A stretch of DNA of 43,937 nucleotides from an uncultured Chiayiivirga sp. (GTDB taxonomy: Bacteria; Pseudomonadota; Gammaproteobacteria; Xanthomonadales; Xanthomonadaceae), in contig CAKSZJ010000023.1 in assembly GCA_934525595.1 (NCBI GenBank), positions 1-43,937 on the forward strand, in the 5' to 3' direction. The notes under the pieces were generated by a model, which saw only the letters and a program-made list of their open reading frames with translations, searched no databases and was not told where the DNA came from. Both the position numbers and the translations under genes were made by a program. Of the stretch, positions 26,416 to 34,727 are shown piece by piece. Every line of letters starts with the position of its first letter. Position 1 is the stretch's first letter.

Positions 26416-26667
26416 TCAGCGCTTCTTGGACAGCATGCCCCACAGCACCAGCAGGATCACCGCGCCCACCACCGCGCCGACGAACCCCGCCGTTTCACCC
26501 GCCTGGTAGAGGCCCAGCGCCTGACCGCCCCAGGTGGCCAGTAGCGAGCCGCCGATGCCCAGCAGGATGGTCATGATCCAGCCCATCGCATCCTTGCCCG
26601 GCTTGATCGCACGCGCGACCAGGCCCGCGATGAGGCCGATCAGGATGGTGCCAAGAAGACTCGTCAT
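26416..26667 (-). CDS. GlsB/YeaQ/YmgE-family (transglycosylase-associated) membrane protein
   Basis: An 83-residue, glycine-rich membrane protein with three hydrophobic helices. It shows the family pattern ILIGLIAGLVARAIKPGKD (8-26), GWIMTILLGIGGSLLATW and GFVGAVVGAVILLVLWG. It ends in a basic SKKR. The family is often induced by general stress; the name transglycosylase-associated is historical. AGGAGAAACACC precedes the ATG. Confidence 0.93.
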   Translation of the reverse strand: MTSLLGTILIGLIAGLVARAIKPGKDAMGWIMTILLGIGGSLLATWGGQALGLYQAGETAGFVGAVVGAVILLVLWGMLSKKR

Positions 26668-26701
26668 GGTGTTTCTCCTTCAGGTGTGGTGGGTCGCAAG
26701 A

Positions 26702-28192
26702 TCAACAGCAGGACGCATGATCACCGAAGCGGCTGTCACCTGCCGCCGCCGCGACGCCGCGGGTCAGGCCCTGGCCGCTGGCCGCGTGGTGTGCCGCAAG
26801 CACGTGTGCCACGGCACTGGTCACGCGCTTGCCCGTGGGAATGTGCAGGAACTCGTTGGGACCATGGGCGTTGGAGTGCGGTCCCAGGACACCGGTAATC
26901 ATGAACTGTGCGCCGGGGAACTTCTCGCCCAGCATGCCCATGAAGGGAATCGTGCCGCCCTCGCCCATGTACATCGCCGGCTTCCCGAAGAAGGCCTGCG
27001 ATGCCTCGGCAATGGCCGTGGAAAGCCAGGGCGACATCGCCGGCGCGTTCCAGCCGGTGGAGGACTTCTCCAGACTGAATTCGACCCGCGCGCCGTAGGG
27101 CGGGTCATCGAGCAGCAGGCGGCTGAGGGTCTTGCCGGCGGTTTCGCCATCCAGCGTCGGCGGAAGGCGCAGCGATACCTTCACCGCCGTGGTCGGGCGC
27201 AGCACATTGCCGGCGCTGCCCAGCGGCGGCAGGCCGTCCACGCCGGTGATCGCCAGCGCCGGGCGCCAGGTGCGATTGAGCACCAGCTCGGCCAAATCGC
27301 CAGCCACCGGGCTCATGCCCGAGAGGAAGGGGAACTTGTCGAACACTTCATTGCCCAGCACCTCGGCCACGCGATGGGCCTGCTCGACGCGCTCGGCCGG
27401 GATTTCCACGAACAGGTCGTCGATGCGGATGGTGCCGGTGGCCTGGTCCTCGAGCCGATCAAGCAGGCTGCGCAGAATGCGGAAACTCGACGGCACGATG
27501 CCCGAGGCGTCGCCCGAGTGCACGCCTTCGGACAGCACGCTCACCCGCAGGTTGCCGCCGGCCATGCCGCGCAGCGACGTGGTGCACCACAGCTGCTCGT
27601 AGTTGCCGCAGCCCGAATCCAGGCACACCACCAGCGAGGGCTTGCCGATGCGCTCGGCCAGGTGGTCGACGTAGAACGGCAGGTCGTAGCTGCCCGACTC
27701 CTCGCAGGCCTCGATCAGCACCACGCAGCGGCAGTGCGGCACGCCCTGCTCCTGCAGCGCCAGGATCGCCGCGAGCGAGCCGAAAATGGCGTAGCCGTCG
27801 TCGGCACCGCCGCGCCCGTACAGCTTGTCGCCCTTTAGCACGGGCGTCCACGGACCCAGATCCTCGGCCCACCCGGTCATTTCCGGCTGCTTGTCCAGAT
27901 GCCCGTACAGCAGCACGCAGTCGTCACTGGCCGGATCGGTGCCGGGGATGTCGATGAAGATCAGCGGCGTGCGCCCGGCCAGTCGAACCACCTCCACCTG
28001 CATCCCGGGAATGTCCTGCGCGCGCGCCCAGCGCTCCATCAGGTCCACCGCCTGGTCCATGTAGCCGTGCGCCACCCAGTCGGGATCAAACAGCGGCGAT
28101 TTGTTCGGAATACGGATGTACTCGACCAGCTGGGGCACGATGTCTTCGTCCCATTTGCGCGAGGTGAAACGATCAATGCGGTCGGTATCCAT
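26702..28192 (-). CDS. M20-family metallopeptidase (dipeptidase-like)
   Basis: A 496-residue zinc-dependent peptidase. Metal-site motifs are LLYGHLDKQPE (about 91-101; His and Asp), GRGGADDGYA (about 123-132; bridging Asp), and EACEESGS (about 157-164; catalytic Glu pair). HSGDASG and GEGGTIPFM follow. The dimerisation domain lies in the middle (about 220-370). The length and order match the M20 dipeptidase group of xanthomonads. GGAG lies six bases before the ATG at 28192; an ATG four codons upstream is possible. The C-terminal tail ends HASCC, an unusual cysteine pair. It is divergent from the HutD-like gene. Confidence 0.92.
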   Translation of the reverse strand: MDTDRIDRFTSRKWDEDIVPQLVEYIRIPNKSPLFDPDWVAHGYMDQAVDLMERWARAQDIPGMQVEVVRLAGRTPLIFIDIPGTDPASDDCVLLYGHLDKQPEMTGWAEDLGPWTPVLKGDKLYGRGGADDGYAIFGSLAAILALQEQGVPHCRCVVLIEACEESGSYDLPFYVDHLAERIGKPSLVVCLDSGCGNYEQLWCTTSLRGMAGGNLRVSVLSEGVHSGDASGIVPSSFRILRSLLDRLEDQATGTIRIDDLFVEIPAERVEQAHRVAEVLGNEVFDKFPFLSGMSPVAGDLAELVLNRTWRPALAITGVDGLPPLGSAGNVLRPTTAVKVSLRLPPTLDGETAGKTLSRLLLDDPPYGARVEFSLEKSSTGWNAPAMSPWLSTAIAEASQAFFGKPAMYMGEGGTIPFMGMLGEKFPGAQFMITGVLGPHSNAHGPNEFLHIPTGKRVTSAVAHVLAAHHAASGQGLTRGVAAAAGDSRFGDHASCC

Positions 28193-28304
28193 GGCCGGCT
28201 CCATCGGGAAAAATGCAATTCTACCGCGGCGCGCGACGTGCCTGTCCCACCCGCCCCACGCGATCGCGTTACCCTCGCACCTTCCCAACCGCCCGCTTCC
28301 CGCC

Positions 28305-28991
28305 ATGGCCGCCAACGCCCATCTTCTGCCCGCCAACGAGTACCGCCGGGAACGCTGGCGGAACGACCAGGGCTGGACCCGGGAAATCCTGCGCGTACCG
28401 GAAGCAGGCGACTTCGCCTGGCGCGTCTCGATCGCGGAAATCGGCCAGGACACCCTCTTCTCCACCTACCCGGGTTACCGCCGCACCCAGGTGCTGCTGC
28501 TGGGCGAGGCGCTGCGCCTGGGTTTCACCGACGGACGCCGCGTCACCCTGGAGGCGCCGCACCAGCGCCTCGAATTCGACGGTGCCGAAGTGGTGGCCTG
28601 CCACCTTCCCGCCGGCCCGGTGCAGGTGTTCAACCTGATCTGGGATCCACGTGTGCTCGAGGCACGCCTATTCCATCGCCCGCTTGTCGGCCCGATGGTG
28701 TTCCTGCCGGAAATCGGCGTGCGCTGGCTCGTGCACCTCATGGCTGGACAGGCGCAGCTGCGTGCGGAAGGCCATCACGTCCTGTCCGCCGGTGACAGCC
28801 TCCTGCTCGAACCCGCGCCCGGTGAACGCCTCGTGCTGGAGGGCCACGGAGACGCCCTGCTGCTGCGGCTGACAGCTGCCGGGGAAGGCGCATCATCGTT
28901 CGATCCCCCCCTCATCGAGCCACCTGCGCCGGCCCCGCAGCCGCCGCTCGATCCGACATCACCCGCGGCAGCTCCACCTGATCCAGCTTGA
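28305..28991 (+). CDS. HutD/Ves-family cupin protein
   Basis: A 228-residue protein. The first ~195 residues fit the HutD family: ERWRNDQGWTREILRVP (15-31), FAWRVSIAEIGQDTLFSTYPGYRR (about 37-60), VFNLIWDPR (about 106-114), and a C-terminal beta domain with LSAGDSLLLEPA. HutD proteins have a double cupin fold and are tied to histidine use in pseudomonads; the reaction is unknown. The last 30 residues are a Pro-rich tail (PPAPAPQPPLDP) not typical of the family. The TGA at 28989-28991 lies inside the -35 box of the tRNA-Phe promoter. Confidence 0.88.
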   Translation: MAANAHLLPANEYRRERWRNDQGWTREILRVPEAGDFAWRVSIAEIGQDTLFSTYPGYRRTQVLLLGEALRLGFTDGRRVTLEAPHQRLEFDGAEVVACHLPAGPVQVFNLIWDPRVLEARLFHRPLVGPMVFLPEIGVRWLVHLMAGQAQLRAEGHHVLSAGDSLLLEPAPGERLVLEGHGDALLLRLTAAGEGASSFDPPLIEPPAPAPQPPLDPTSPAAAPPDPA

Positions 28992-29016
28992 CGTCTGCCC
29001 CGCGAGCCGATCTAAT
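28988..29016 (+). promoter_or_regulatory. tRNA-Phe promoter
   Basis: TTGACG (28988-28993) and TCTAAT (29011-29016) are 17 bases apart, close to the sigma-70 consensus. The predicted start near 29023 is about 40 bases before the tRNA. The -35 box overlaps the stop codon of the HutD-like gene. Confidence 0.75.
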
Positions 29017-29064
29017 AGCGCGCTCGCTGCAGCCTGCCTCGCGCCTGCAGCACCTTTCATGCCT

Positions 29065-29140
29065 GGCCCGGTAGCTCAGTTGGTAGAGCAGCGGATTGAA
29101 AATCCGCGTGTCGGTGGTTCGATTCCGCCCCGGGCCACCA
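29065..29140 (+). tRNA. tRNA-Phe (anticodon GAA)
   Basis: A complete 76-base tRNA with encoded CCA. The acceptor stem is GGCCCGG/CCGGGCC. The D-arm is GCTC...GAGC, the anticodon stem GCGGA/TCCGC encloses TTGAAAA with GAA as anticodon, and the T-arm contains GGTTCGATTCC. A consensus promoter lies upstream and an intrinsic terminator downstream. Confidence 0.98.
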
Positions 29141-29152
29141 TTACGATCAAGA

Positions 29153-29179
29153 AAACCAGCCCTCACGGCTGGTTTTTTT
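29153..29179 (+). terminator. Intrinsic terminator of tRNA-Phe
   Basis: An AACCAGCC/GGCTGGTT stem with a five-base loop is followed by seven T residues, 13 bases after the tRNA. Confidence 0.93.
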
Positions 29180-29415
29180 GTGCCCGGAACTCCCCTGGTT
29201 CTGCGGGATTTCGCGCGGCTCTTCCCGCGTAATGACGCACGCCGAACTCGCCCGAAACCGCCCCGGTTCAGCCCCGTTTTCATCCATCGTCTCCGATCGC
29301 GATGTATCGCCACATTCGGCCGATGCGAAGGTGCGTTTCATTCGTTTGGATGATGACTGGCTGTACGTCGCCAACCTAGCATCCAGCCACGGATACCACG
29401 CAAGGGGAGATCAGG

Positions 29416-29650
29416 ATGAATACCTCGCGCTACTCGCTGCTCTCCATTGCGCGCAGCCTTCTGATGACGATGCTTTTTCTTCTGTCCAGCCCCGTGGTAC
29501 AGGCACAAGGCTTCGTACCGCTGCAGGATGTGGCGCAGGTTGCCACGAGAAACAATCACACCTGCGCCCTGACCACGGGCGGCGGGGTGAAATGCTGGGG
29601 GGCAGAACAACGGCGGTCAGCTCGGTGATGGCACCACGACGCAGCGTCTG
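29416..29650 (+). pseudogene. 5' remnant of a secreted RCC1-repeat protein gene
   Basis: The ATG has GGAG six bases upstream and opens a 31-residue signal peptide (ending VVQAQG). A first RCC1 repeat follows: VATRNNHTCALTTGGGVKCWG. Six G residues at 29597-29602 then shift the frame, and the open frame ends at 29628. Removing one G restores the standard continuation GQNNGGQLGDGTTTQRLVP. RCC1 sequence stops there, and the next codons belong to a LuxR-type regulator in the restored frame. Normal members have several repeats, so this is a broken gene. Confidence 0.85.
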
Positions 29651-29659
29651 GTGCCGGGC

Positions 29660-30583
29660 ATGGCGCGTGATCTGCCGGTGGGCGAGGCAATGATCGATAC
29701 CGATCTGGTGCCGGACGACGTGCTTCTGGATTCGATCTTTTTTCGCCAGTTCCTCGTCCACCACGACATCCGCCACCTGTGTACCTGCATGGTGTTCGAT
29801 GGCCGGTCTGATGGCATTCCGATGACCGGCTGCTCGATCTATGGCTCGCCGAAAGCCGCATCCTTCGGCGAGCGCAACAGGCAACTGCACCGCCTCACCC
29901 TCAACCACCTCTCCCGCTCGCTCGGCACCATGCTGCGCCTGCGCGATGCTGAGCTGCGACTGGCCTCCACACTTGCTGCGCTGGACCGGCTCGACGGCGG
30001 CATCGTGCTGCTGGGCTGGCGCGGGGAGGTTTTGTTTGCCAATCGCGCCGCGATGCGCATCCTTGAATCCGGCGACGGGATCTCGCTGCGCCGCGGCGCA
30101 CTTCATGGCGACGGCATCGGCTGGCTGCAGCCGAGCAGCCTGGAGAATGTCGAGCGGCTGCGCCATGAAATCGCAGCCACGATCGATGCCGACCCCACCC
30201 GGGTCCGGCATTTCAGTCAGGGATTGATGCTTCCACGGCCCTCGGGTCGCCGGGGGCTGGTGCTGAGACTGGCCCCTCTGTCCGAGCGTTGCGCGCTTGC
30301 CCACGCCGACCAGCAGGCCCACGCCATCGCTTTTCTCACCGATCCGGATCGCGACATCGTGCTGGACGAAGCGCTGATGGGGCGCCTCTACCGCATCACG
30401 CCAGCCGAAGCGCGCCTCGCGCAGGAACTGCTCGTCGGCGAGGCCCTGCCTGAAATCGCCCACCGTCTGGGGCGGAGTCACGCCACCTTGAAAACGCAGT
30501 TGCAGAGCCTGTTCGCCAAGACCCGGACGCACCGTCAGGCCGATCTGGTAAAGCTGCTGATGAGTCTGGCGAAAAGCGCCTGA
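29660..30583 (+). CDS. LuxR-type transcriptional regulator lacking its N-terminus
   Basis: About 307 residues. The C-terminus is a LuxR-type helix-turn-helix: ITPAEARLAQELLVGEALPEIAHRLGRSHATLKTQLQSLFAKTRTHRQADLVKLL, given here only to name its span, about 236-290. Upstream lies the sensor-linker common in this family: LPVGEAMIDTDLV, FFRQFLVHHDIRH, LDRLDGGIVLLGWRGEVLFANRAAMRIL. Relatives carry roughly 70-80 more residues before LPVGEAM, which are missing because the frame runs directly into RCC1 sequence. The ATG at 29660 has no ribosome site; GTG at 29651 is an alternative. It may be a pseudogene, although the rest is intact. Confidence 0.75.
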   Translation: MARDLPVGEAMIDTDLVPDDVLLDSIFFRQFLVHHDIRHLCTCMVFDGRSDGIPMTGCSIYGSPKAASFGERNRQLHRLTLNHLSRSLGTMLRLRDAELRLASTLAALDRLDGGIVLLGWRGEVLFANRAAMRILESGDGISLRRGALHGDGIGWLQPSSLENVERLRHEIAATIDADPTRVRHFSQGLMLPRPSGRRGLVLRLAPLSERCALAHADQQAHAIAFLTDPDRDIVLDEALMGRLYRITPAEARLAQELLVGEALPEIAHRLGRSHATLKTQLQSLFAKTRTHRQADLVKLLMSLAKSA

Positions 30584-30622
30584 AAGCCAGGCCCGTCCAC
30601 TGGAAACGCAAGAGCCCCTAAT

Positions 30623-32188
30623 ATGGTTGCGATGCACGCCCATCGCTTCCACCTCGACGCCCTTGGCCAGCTGATCGATGATTCGCCGAAACCGGGGCCG
30701 TGGGCGCCGGGCCATTCGGCCTTTCTCCTGCATGGCGACGGCCGCGAGGCGTTCGCCTCCACGGGTTTCTCCGTGGCGGGGACTCAGACCCCCAATTCAC
30801 CGCGCACGCGCTTCCATGCGGCCTCCATCGCCAAACCGTTCACCGCCTATCTGGTGCACCGGCTGGTCGCCGAGGGGCGATTCGGTTTCGACACAGCGGT
30901 CGATGAGCTGCTCGCGGACAGATGGCCACATGCCCGCGGCATCACCGTCCAGCAGCTGCTGGACCACCGCTCCGGGCTGCACGACTTCTGGCCCTTTTCA
31001 ACCCTGGCCGGTCATACCAGCGGTGACATCGTCGATGCGGCAGGCGTGCGCGCCATCATGCGCGCCGTGCGCTCTTGGAGCTTTCCGGCCGGCGCCTCGT
31101 ACCTGTACTGCAACACGGGTTTCTTGATACTGGCCGATGTGATCGAGCGCCTCCATGGCCAGCCGATCGCGACCGTCGCCAGGCAAGCGATTTTCCGGCC
31201 GTTGGGGCTCGACGACACTTCGTTCATCGACGACTGGCGGGCCCAGTGCGGCGGCCTCGCAGTGGCCTATGCCGCCACGCCCACGGGCTACCGCGAGCAC
31301 ACGGCGCGCTACGCGGTACCCGGCCCAACCTCGCTCGTCACGTCGGCTCGTGATCTGGCCCGGTGGTCGAAATACGTGCTGAGTGGGGACGATCCGGCCA
31401 TCGCCAGCATGCTGCGCCCACACACCCACTGGTATCGATTTGGCTTCGGCTATGCGAACGGTCTTCTGCAGGTGCAACGCGCCGATGGCAGCCGTGTGAT
31501 CGGCCACAGCGGCGCGGACTGGGGGTTCTATGCCAGCTGGTTCATCGACCTGGCCTCGGGGCAAGCCGCGGGTGTGCTGTCCAACGGCAACAACGCCAAG
31601 GCCGAGCAATCAGCGCTGCGCCTGCTGATGGAGCCGTTCGACGACGCCGCTGTCGACACACACCCCGGCTTTCCGCTGCCGCTGGCCGATGGTGAGTCCA
31701 GGCTGTTCCGGAACCAGCATCGGAACATCATGTTCGAGGGCTTCGCTGGAGGCCTGCGGGTGCCCTCTCTGGGCGACGTGTTCATCCCGTGGGACAGTCG
31801 GAAGGGCCACTACCGCGTGCCCGGCTACTGTGGGCACGCCGCCTTTCACCCTGCCCGGGATGGCCGGTGGCGCTGCCAATGGGTGTCACCCCACGACAGC
31901 TTCGAGATACTCGACGCCGAGCCGCAGCAGCAGGAGCGCTGGCCCGCCCTTTCCATCCGCCGACTGTTCATCGAAGACACCAATCTGGCGGTGAAGATCG
32001 AGCCCGATGCGGACGGTATCCATCTGGTGATGGGTGACATGCACATCATTCCAATGCGCCGCGTGGATGCCTCGCTCTGCGTCGGGGGAGGGTTCACGCT
32101 GGCACTTCTTCCACAAGACGAGCCCGATGGCTGCGTGGCACGGCTGTTCCATCCCAGGGCACGAGGGATCGGCCTCTATCAACGCTAG
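30623..32188 (+). CDS. Serine hydrolase of the beta-lactamase/class C family
   Basis: 521 residues. The N-terminal ~330 residues have the serine beta-lactamase-like fold: SxxK as SIAK (Ser68, Lys71), YCN (Tyr162-Asn164), and HSG (295-297) in place of KTG. LLDHRSGLHDFWPF and SFPAGASYLYCNTGF are typical of the AmpC/esterase/D-aminopeptidase branch. The C-terminal ~190 residues form an additional beta-rich part not assigned. No signal peptide is seen, which is unusual because most relatives are exported. The start ATG has a weak ribosome site; ATG three codons inside is also possible. The substrate is unknown. Confidence 0.88.
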   Translation: MVAMHAHRFHLDALGQLIDDSPKPGPWAPGHSAFLLHGDGREAFASTGFSVAGTQTPNSPRTRFHAASIAKPFTAYLVHRLVAEGRFGFDTAVDELLADRWPHARGITVQQLLDHRSGLHDFWPFSTLAGHTSGDIVDAAGVRAIMRAVRSWSFPAGASYLYCNTGFLILADVIERLHGQPIATVARQAIFRPLGLDDTSFIDDWRAQCGGLAVAYAATPTGYREHTARYAVPGPTSLVTSARDLARWSKYVLSGDDPAIASMLRPHTHWYRFGFGYANGLLQVQRADGSRVIGHSGADWGFYASWFIDLASGQAAGVLSNGNNAKAEQSALRLLMEPFDDAAVDTHPGFPLPLADGESRLFRNQHRNIMFEGFAGGLRVPSLGDVFIPWDSRKGHYRVPGYCGHAAFHPARDGRWRCQWVSPHDSFEILDAEPQQQERWPALSIRRLFIEDTNLAVKIEPDADGIHLVMGDMHIIPMRRVDASLCVGGGFTLALLPQDEPDGCVARLFHPRARGIGLYQR

Positions 32189-32282
32189 ACAGCACGACAG
32201 TCCGACAGGCAATGCGAGGGCATGATGCCCGGCTGGCAGGAATCAAGGCCCCTTGCTTTTTCGGCCACTTCAGGAACTTCCG

Positions 32283-33263
32283 ATGCTCAAGAAGCTTTTC
32301 CGTCTCAACCGATTCCTGCTGCTGCTCCTGCTGGGCTATACGCTGATGATGGCGACCACCGCCGCCTTCTTCCTGCTGAACTTGCCCGCCATCCGCGAAA
32401 ACTTCGGCGATTTCAAGATCAGCTTCATCGCCTCCCTGGTCGAGGACATGGTGTTCTTCAGCGTCCTGGGCCTGGCGATTTCCTTCGCGCCCTTCAGCGT
32501 GACCGGAGGCGATGTGCTGTACACGCGCCTGCAGAGGCTCTTCGGGAAAAGGAACCTCGACAACGACCTGGTCACCTACTTCATGGGACTGATCCGCCGC
32601 AACGCCATCTATTCGGAACATTCCGCGCACAAGATCACGATCCTGGAATACCTGCCCGAGCTGTACGCCTACCGGGTCGCATTCGAGAACCAGTACGACT
32701 TGCACAACGCGTTCGGCGACGTGCCCTACGCGGAAGACATCTCGCTGGAAATCGTTCCCGACCTGTGCAAGGAAGGCATCAAGCCACTGGCGCAAGTATC
32801 GAAGATCGAAATCCAGAGCGACGCCGGCCTGACCGACGAGCTCAGGAGCAAGCCGCAGGAAATAGGCATCAACGGATTCAAGAAGGTCGTCACGCTCAAG
32901 TGCAAGCCCGATCAAAAAATCCGCTACCTCACCCACTGGTGGTCCTATGCCTCCAACGTCGGGGATAGCGGCTTCAGCATCAAGCGCTTCTCCAAGCGCT
33001 TCACCATCGAGGTCACCAACCAGAGTCAGTACACGGCCCGCATCCGGTATGGCGACAAGCGCCAGTCGGTCGCCACGCTGCAATACGGCGAAAGCATTTT
33101 TCTCGAGGATCTGTCCAACGTGCCCGAACGCACGCGGCTGGAATTCTCGTGGCTTCCACCGGTGGAGCATGACCAAATCGACCCCGACCTGACGCCGGGC
33201 GAGCGTGCCAGCATCCTCGAATTCGATGCGCGTTATGGAGAAAAGCGCTATGGCGCCCTCTGA
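32283..33263 (+). CDS. Unrecognised protein with two N-terminal membrane helices
   Basis: 326 residues, no family recognised. Two hydrophobic helices (about 8-32 and 43-66) are followed by about 250 mostly soluble residues. These are richer in Lys, Ile, Tyr and Asn than the neighbouring genes (KISFIASLVEDM, GFKKVVTLKCKPDQKIRYL). The C-terminal part reads like beta strands. AGGA lies seven bases before the ATG at 32283; an in-frame ATG at 32253 is less well placed. The weaker GC bias suggests possible acquisition. It sits alone between the serine hydrolase and the reductase, all on the same strand. Confidence 0.7.
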   Translation: MLKKLFRLNRFLLLLLLGYTLMMATTAAFFLLNLPAIRENFGDFKISFIASLVEDMVFFSVLGLAISFAPFSVTGGDVLYTRLQRLFGKRNLDNDLVTYFMGLIRRNAIYSEHSAHKITILEYLPELYAYRVAFENQYDLHNAFGDVPYAEDISLEIVPDLCKEGIKPLAQVSKIEIQSDAGLTDELRSKPQEIGINGFKKVVTLKCKPDQKIRYLTHWWSYASNVGDSGFSIKRFSKRFTIEVTNQSQYTARIRYGDKRQSVATLQYGESIFLEDLSNVPERTRLEFSWLPPVEHDQIDPDLTPGERASILEFDARYGEKRYGAL

Positions 33264-33414
33264 GCCAGCGCGCCCTGTGGGCCGCGCTGCGGAATGAAGC
33301 GTCTGCCGGTGCAGGCAGATGTCCGACAGGACCGCCGGCGAGCCGTTTCCGCCGTACCATTGACAAATACCGCGCGCGACGCGGCCACCCTGTACCCGAT
33401 CCGGAGATATCGAG

Positions 33415-33987
33415 ATGAAGACCTACACCGTCGGCTACCTGATCGGCAGCCTTGCCAAGGAGTCCATCAACCGCAAATTCACCAACGCGCTGATCAGGCT
33501 TGCGCCCGAACAGCTCGAGTTCAAGGAAATCTCCATCGCCGACCTGCCGCTCTACAGCTACGACTACGATGCGGACTACCCCGAAGCCGGGCGCACCTTC
33601 AAGAAGGCGATCGAGTCGTCCGATGCCCTCCTGATCGTCACGCCGGAGTACAACCGTTCCATTCCCGGCGCCCTGAAGAACGCCATCGACTGGGCCAGCC
33701 GTCCCTGGGGCAGCAATTCCTTTGCGCACATTCCCTCCGGCGTGATCGGAACCTCGCCCGGCGCAATCGGCACGGCCGTGGGACAACAGCACCTGCGCAG
33801 CATCCTGAGCGCCCTCAACTCGCCGCAGATGAACGCGCCCGAGGCCTATATCCAGTTCAAGAAGGACTTCCTCAACGACGCCGGCGAGATCGCCGATCCG
33901 GGCACGGCCAAGTTCCTGGCCGGCTATCTGGCGGCATTCCACCAGCACATCGTGCAGGTGCTGACGGCGCTGCCGCGCGGGGCGTGA
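33415..33987 (+). CDS. NAD(P)H-dependent FMN reductase (ChrR/YieF-like)
   Basis: A 190-residue flavodoxin-fold enzyme of the NADPH-dependent FMN reductase family. The phosphate-binding loop is GSLAKESINRKFTNAL (about 11-26). The family signature VTPEYNRSIPGALKNAIDWASRP is at about 75-97, followed by GVIGTSPGAIGT. Such enzymes reduce quinones, chromate or azo dyes. GGAG lies eight bases before the ATG. A terminator follows about 130 bases after the stop. Confidence 0.93.
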   Translation: MKTYTVGYLIGSLAKESINRKFTNALIRLAPEQLEFKEISIADLPLYSYDYDADYPEAGRTFKKAIESSDALLIVTPEYNRSIPGALKNAIDWASRPWGSNSFAHIPSGVIGTSPGAIGTAVGQQHLRSILSALNSPQMNAPEAYIQFKKDFLNDAGEIADPGTAKFLAGYLAAFHQHIVQVLTALPRGA

Positions 33988-34120
33988 TGTCGGATCCCGG
34001 CGGCGCGTATCGACCGCGCCTCCGGGCACCCCCGGCCTTTCTGGAGGAGGGAATACGGCAGCACCCGGCCTGTCCACACCTTCACGCCGCGCGCCCGGGC
34101 CGTCGGAGTCTGGCGGACAC

Positions 34121-34151
34121 AAAAAAGCCCGCAGTTCACGCGGGCTTTTTT
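34121..34151. terminator. Bidirectional intrinsic terminator
   Basis: A perfect 12-bp stem AAAAAAGCCCGC/GCGGGCTTTTTT with a seven-base loop lies between the reductase (plus) and tRNA-Pro (minus), and can serve both. Confidence 0.93.
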
Positions 34152-34190
34152 GCTTCTGCGGGCTTCATGAGATGCTCTGAAACCCTGAAT

Positions 34191-34267
34191 TGGTCGGGGT
34201 AGCCGGATTTGAACCGACGACCACTTGTCCCCCAGACAAGTGCGCTACCAGGCTGCGCTATACCCCG
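34191..34267 (-). tRNA. tRNA-Pro (anticodon GGG)
   Basis: A complete 77-base tRNA with encoded CCA on the minus strand. The acceptor stem is CGGGGTA/TACCCCG. The D-loop has AGCCTGGTAGC, the anticodon stem CTTGT/ACAAG encloses CTGGGGG with GGG as anticodon, and the T-arm contains GGTTCAAATCC. A TGCTAACAT extended -10 candidate lies about 50 bases upstream (near 34317-34325). Confidence 0.97.
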
Positions 34268-34370
34268 AAATCTTGGAACGTCCGGCTCATCGCAACGCGC
34301 GACGGCGGGCCGCGCATGTTAGCAGACCTTGCGCCGCGTGGTCTAATCGAACCACCCTGCCCTGTCGGAC

Positions 34371-34727
34371 TCAGCGACGCAGCATGTGCAGGACTTCTTC
34401 CAGCTCCATCCGAACCTGGCGCACGATCTGGCTGGAAATGGTCGCCTCGGCCTTGCCTTGTTCGCCTTCCAGCCGCTGGCGCGCACCGGTGATGGTGAAG
34501 CCCTGATCGTAGAGAAGCGCGCGGATCTGGCGGATGGTCAGCACGTCGTGGCGCTGGTAGTAACGCCGGTTGCCGCGCCGCTTGACCGGCTTGAGGTTGG
34601 GGAACTCGGTTTCCCAGTAGCGCAGCACGTGCGGCTTGACGTCGCACAGCTCGCTGACCTCACCGATGGTGAAGTAGCGCTTGGCCGGAATCGGCGGAAG
34701 CTCGCGATTACTTCCCGGGTCCAGCAT
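34371..34727 (-). CDS. MerR-family transcriptional regulator next to ihfA
   Basis: A 118-residue regulator. The winged helix-turn-helix is [28 protein letters not shown], about residues 18-45 (span only). It continues into [31 protein letters not shown] and a short coiled coil. It lacks a ligand or metal-binding domain, like the small MerR proteins that follow ihfA in gammaproteobacteria. The ATG lies 20 bases inside the end of ihfA. Target genes are unknown. The last gene of the block, it is followed by a gap and tRNA-Pro. Confidence 0.93.
   Translation of the reverse strand: MLDPGSNRELPPIPAKRYFTIGEVSELCDVKPHVLRYWETEFPNLKPVKRRGNRRYYQRHDVLTIRQIRALLYDQGFTITGARQRLEGEQGKAEATISSQIVRQVRMELEEVLHMLRR

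Noticed and set aside
28912..29313. Minus-strand open frame with GPGRNRTTDTRIFNP
   Set aside because: It is the antisense reading of tRNA-Phe, a well-known false protein.
33360..33365. Perfect TTGACA before the FMN reductase as a promoter
   Set aside because: No acceptable -10 box lies 16-18 bases downstream.
29065..34267. Integrated element with att repeats at tRNA-Phe
   Set aside because: No integrase and no second copy of the tRNA 3' end were seen.
34190..34492. Plus-strand open frame beginning MVGVAGFEPTTTCPPDK
   Set aside because: It is the antisense reading of tRNA-Pro and not a gene.
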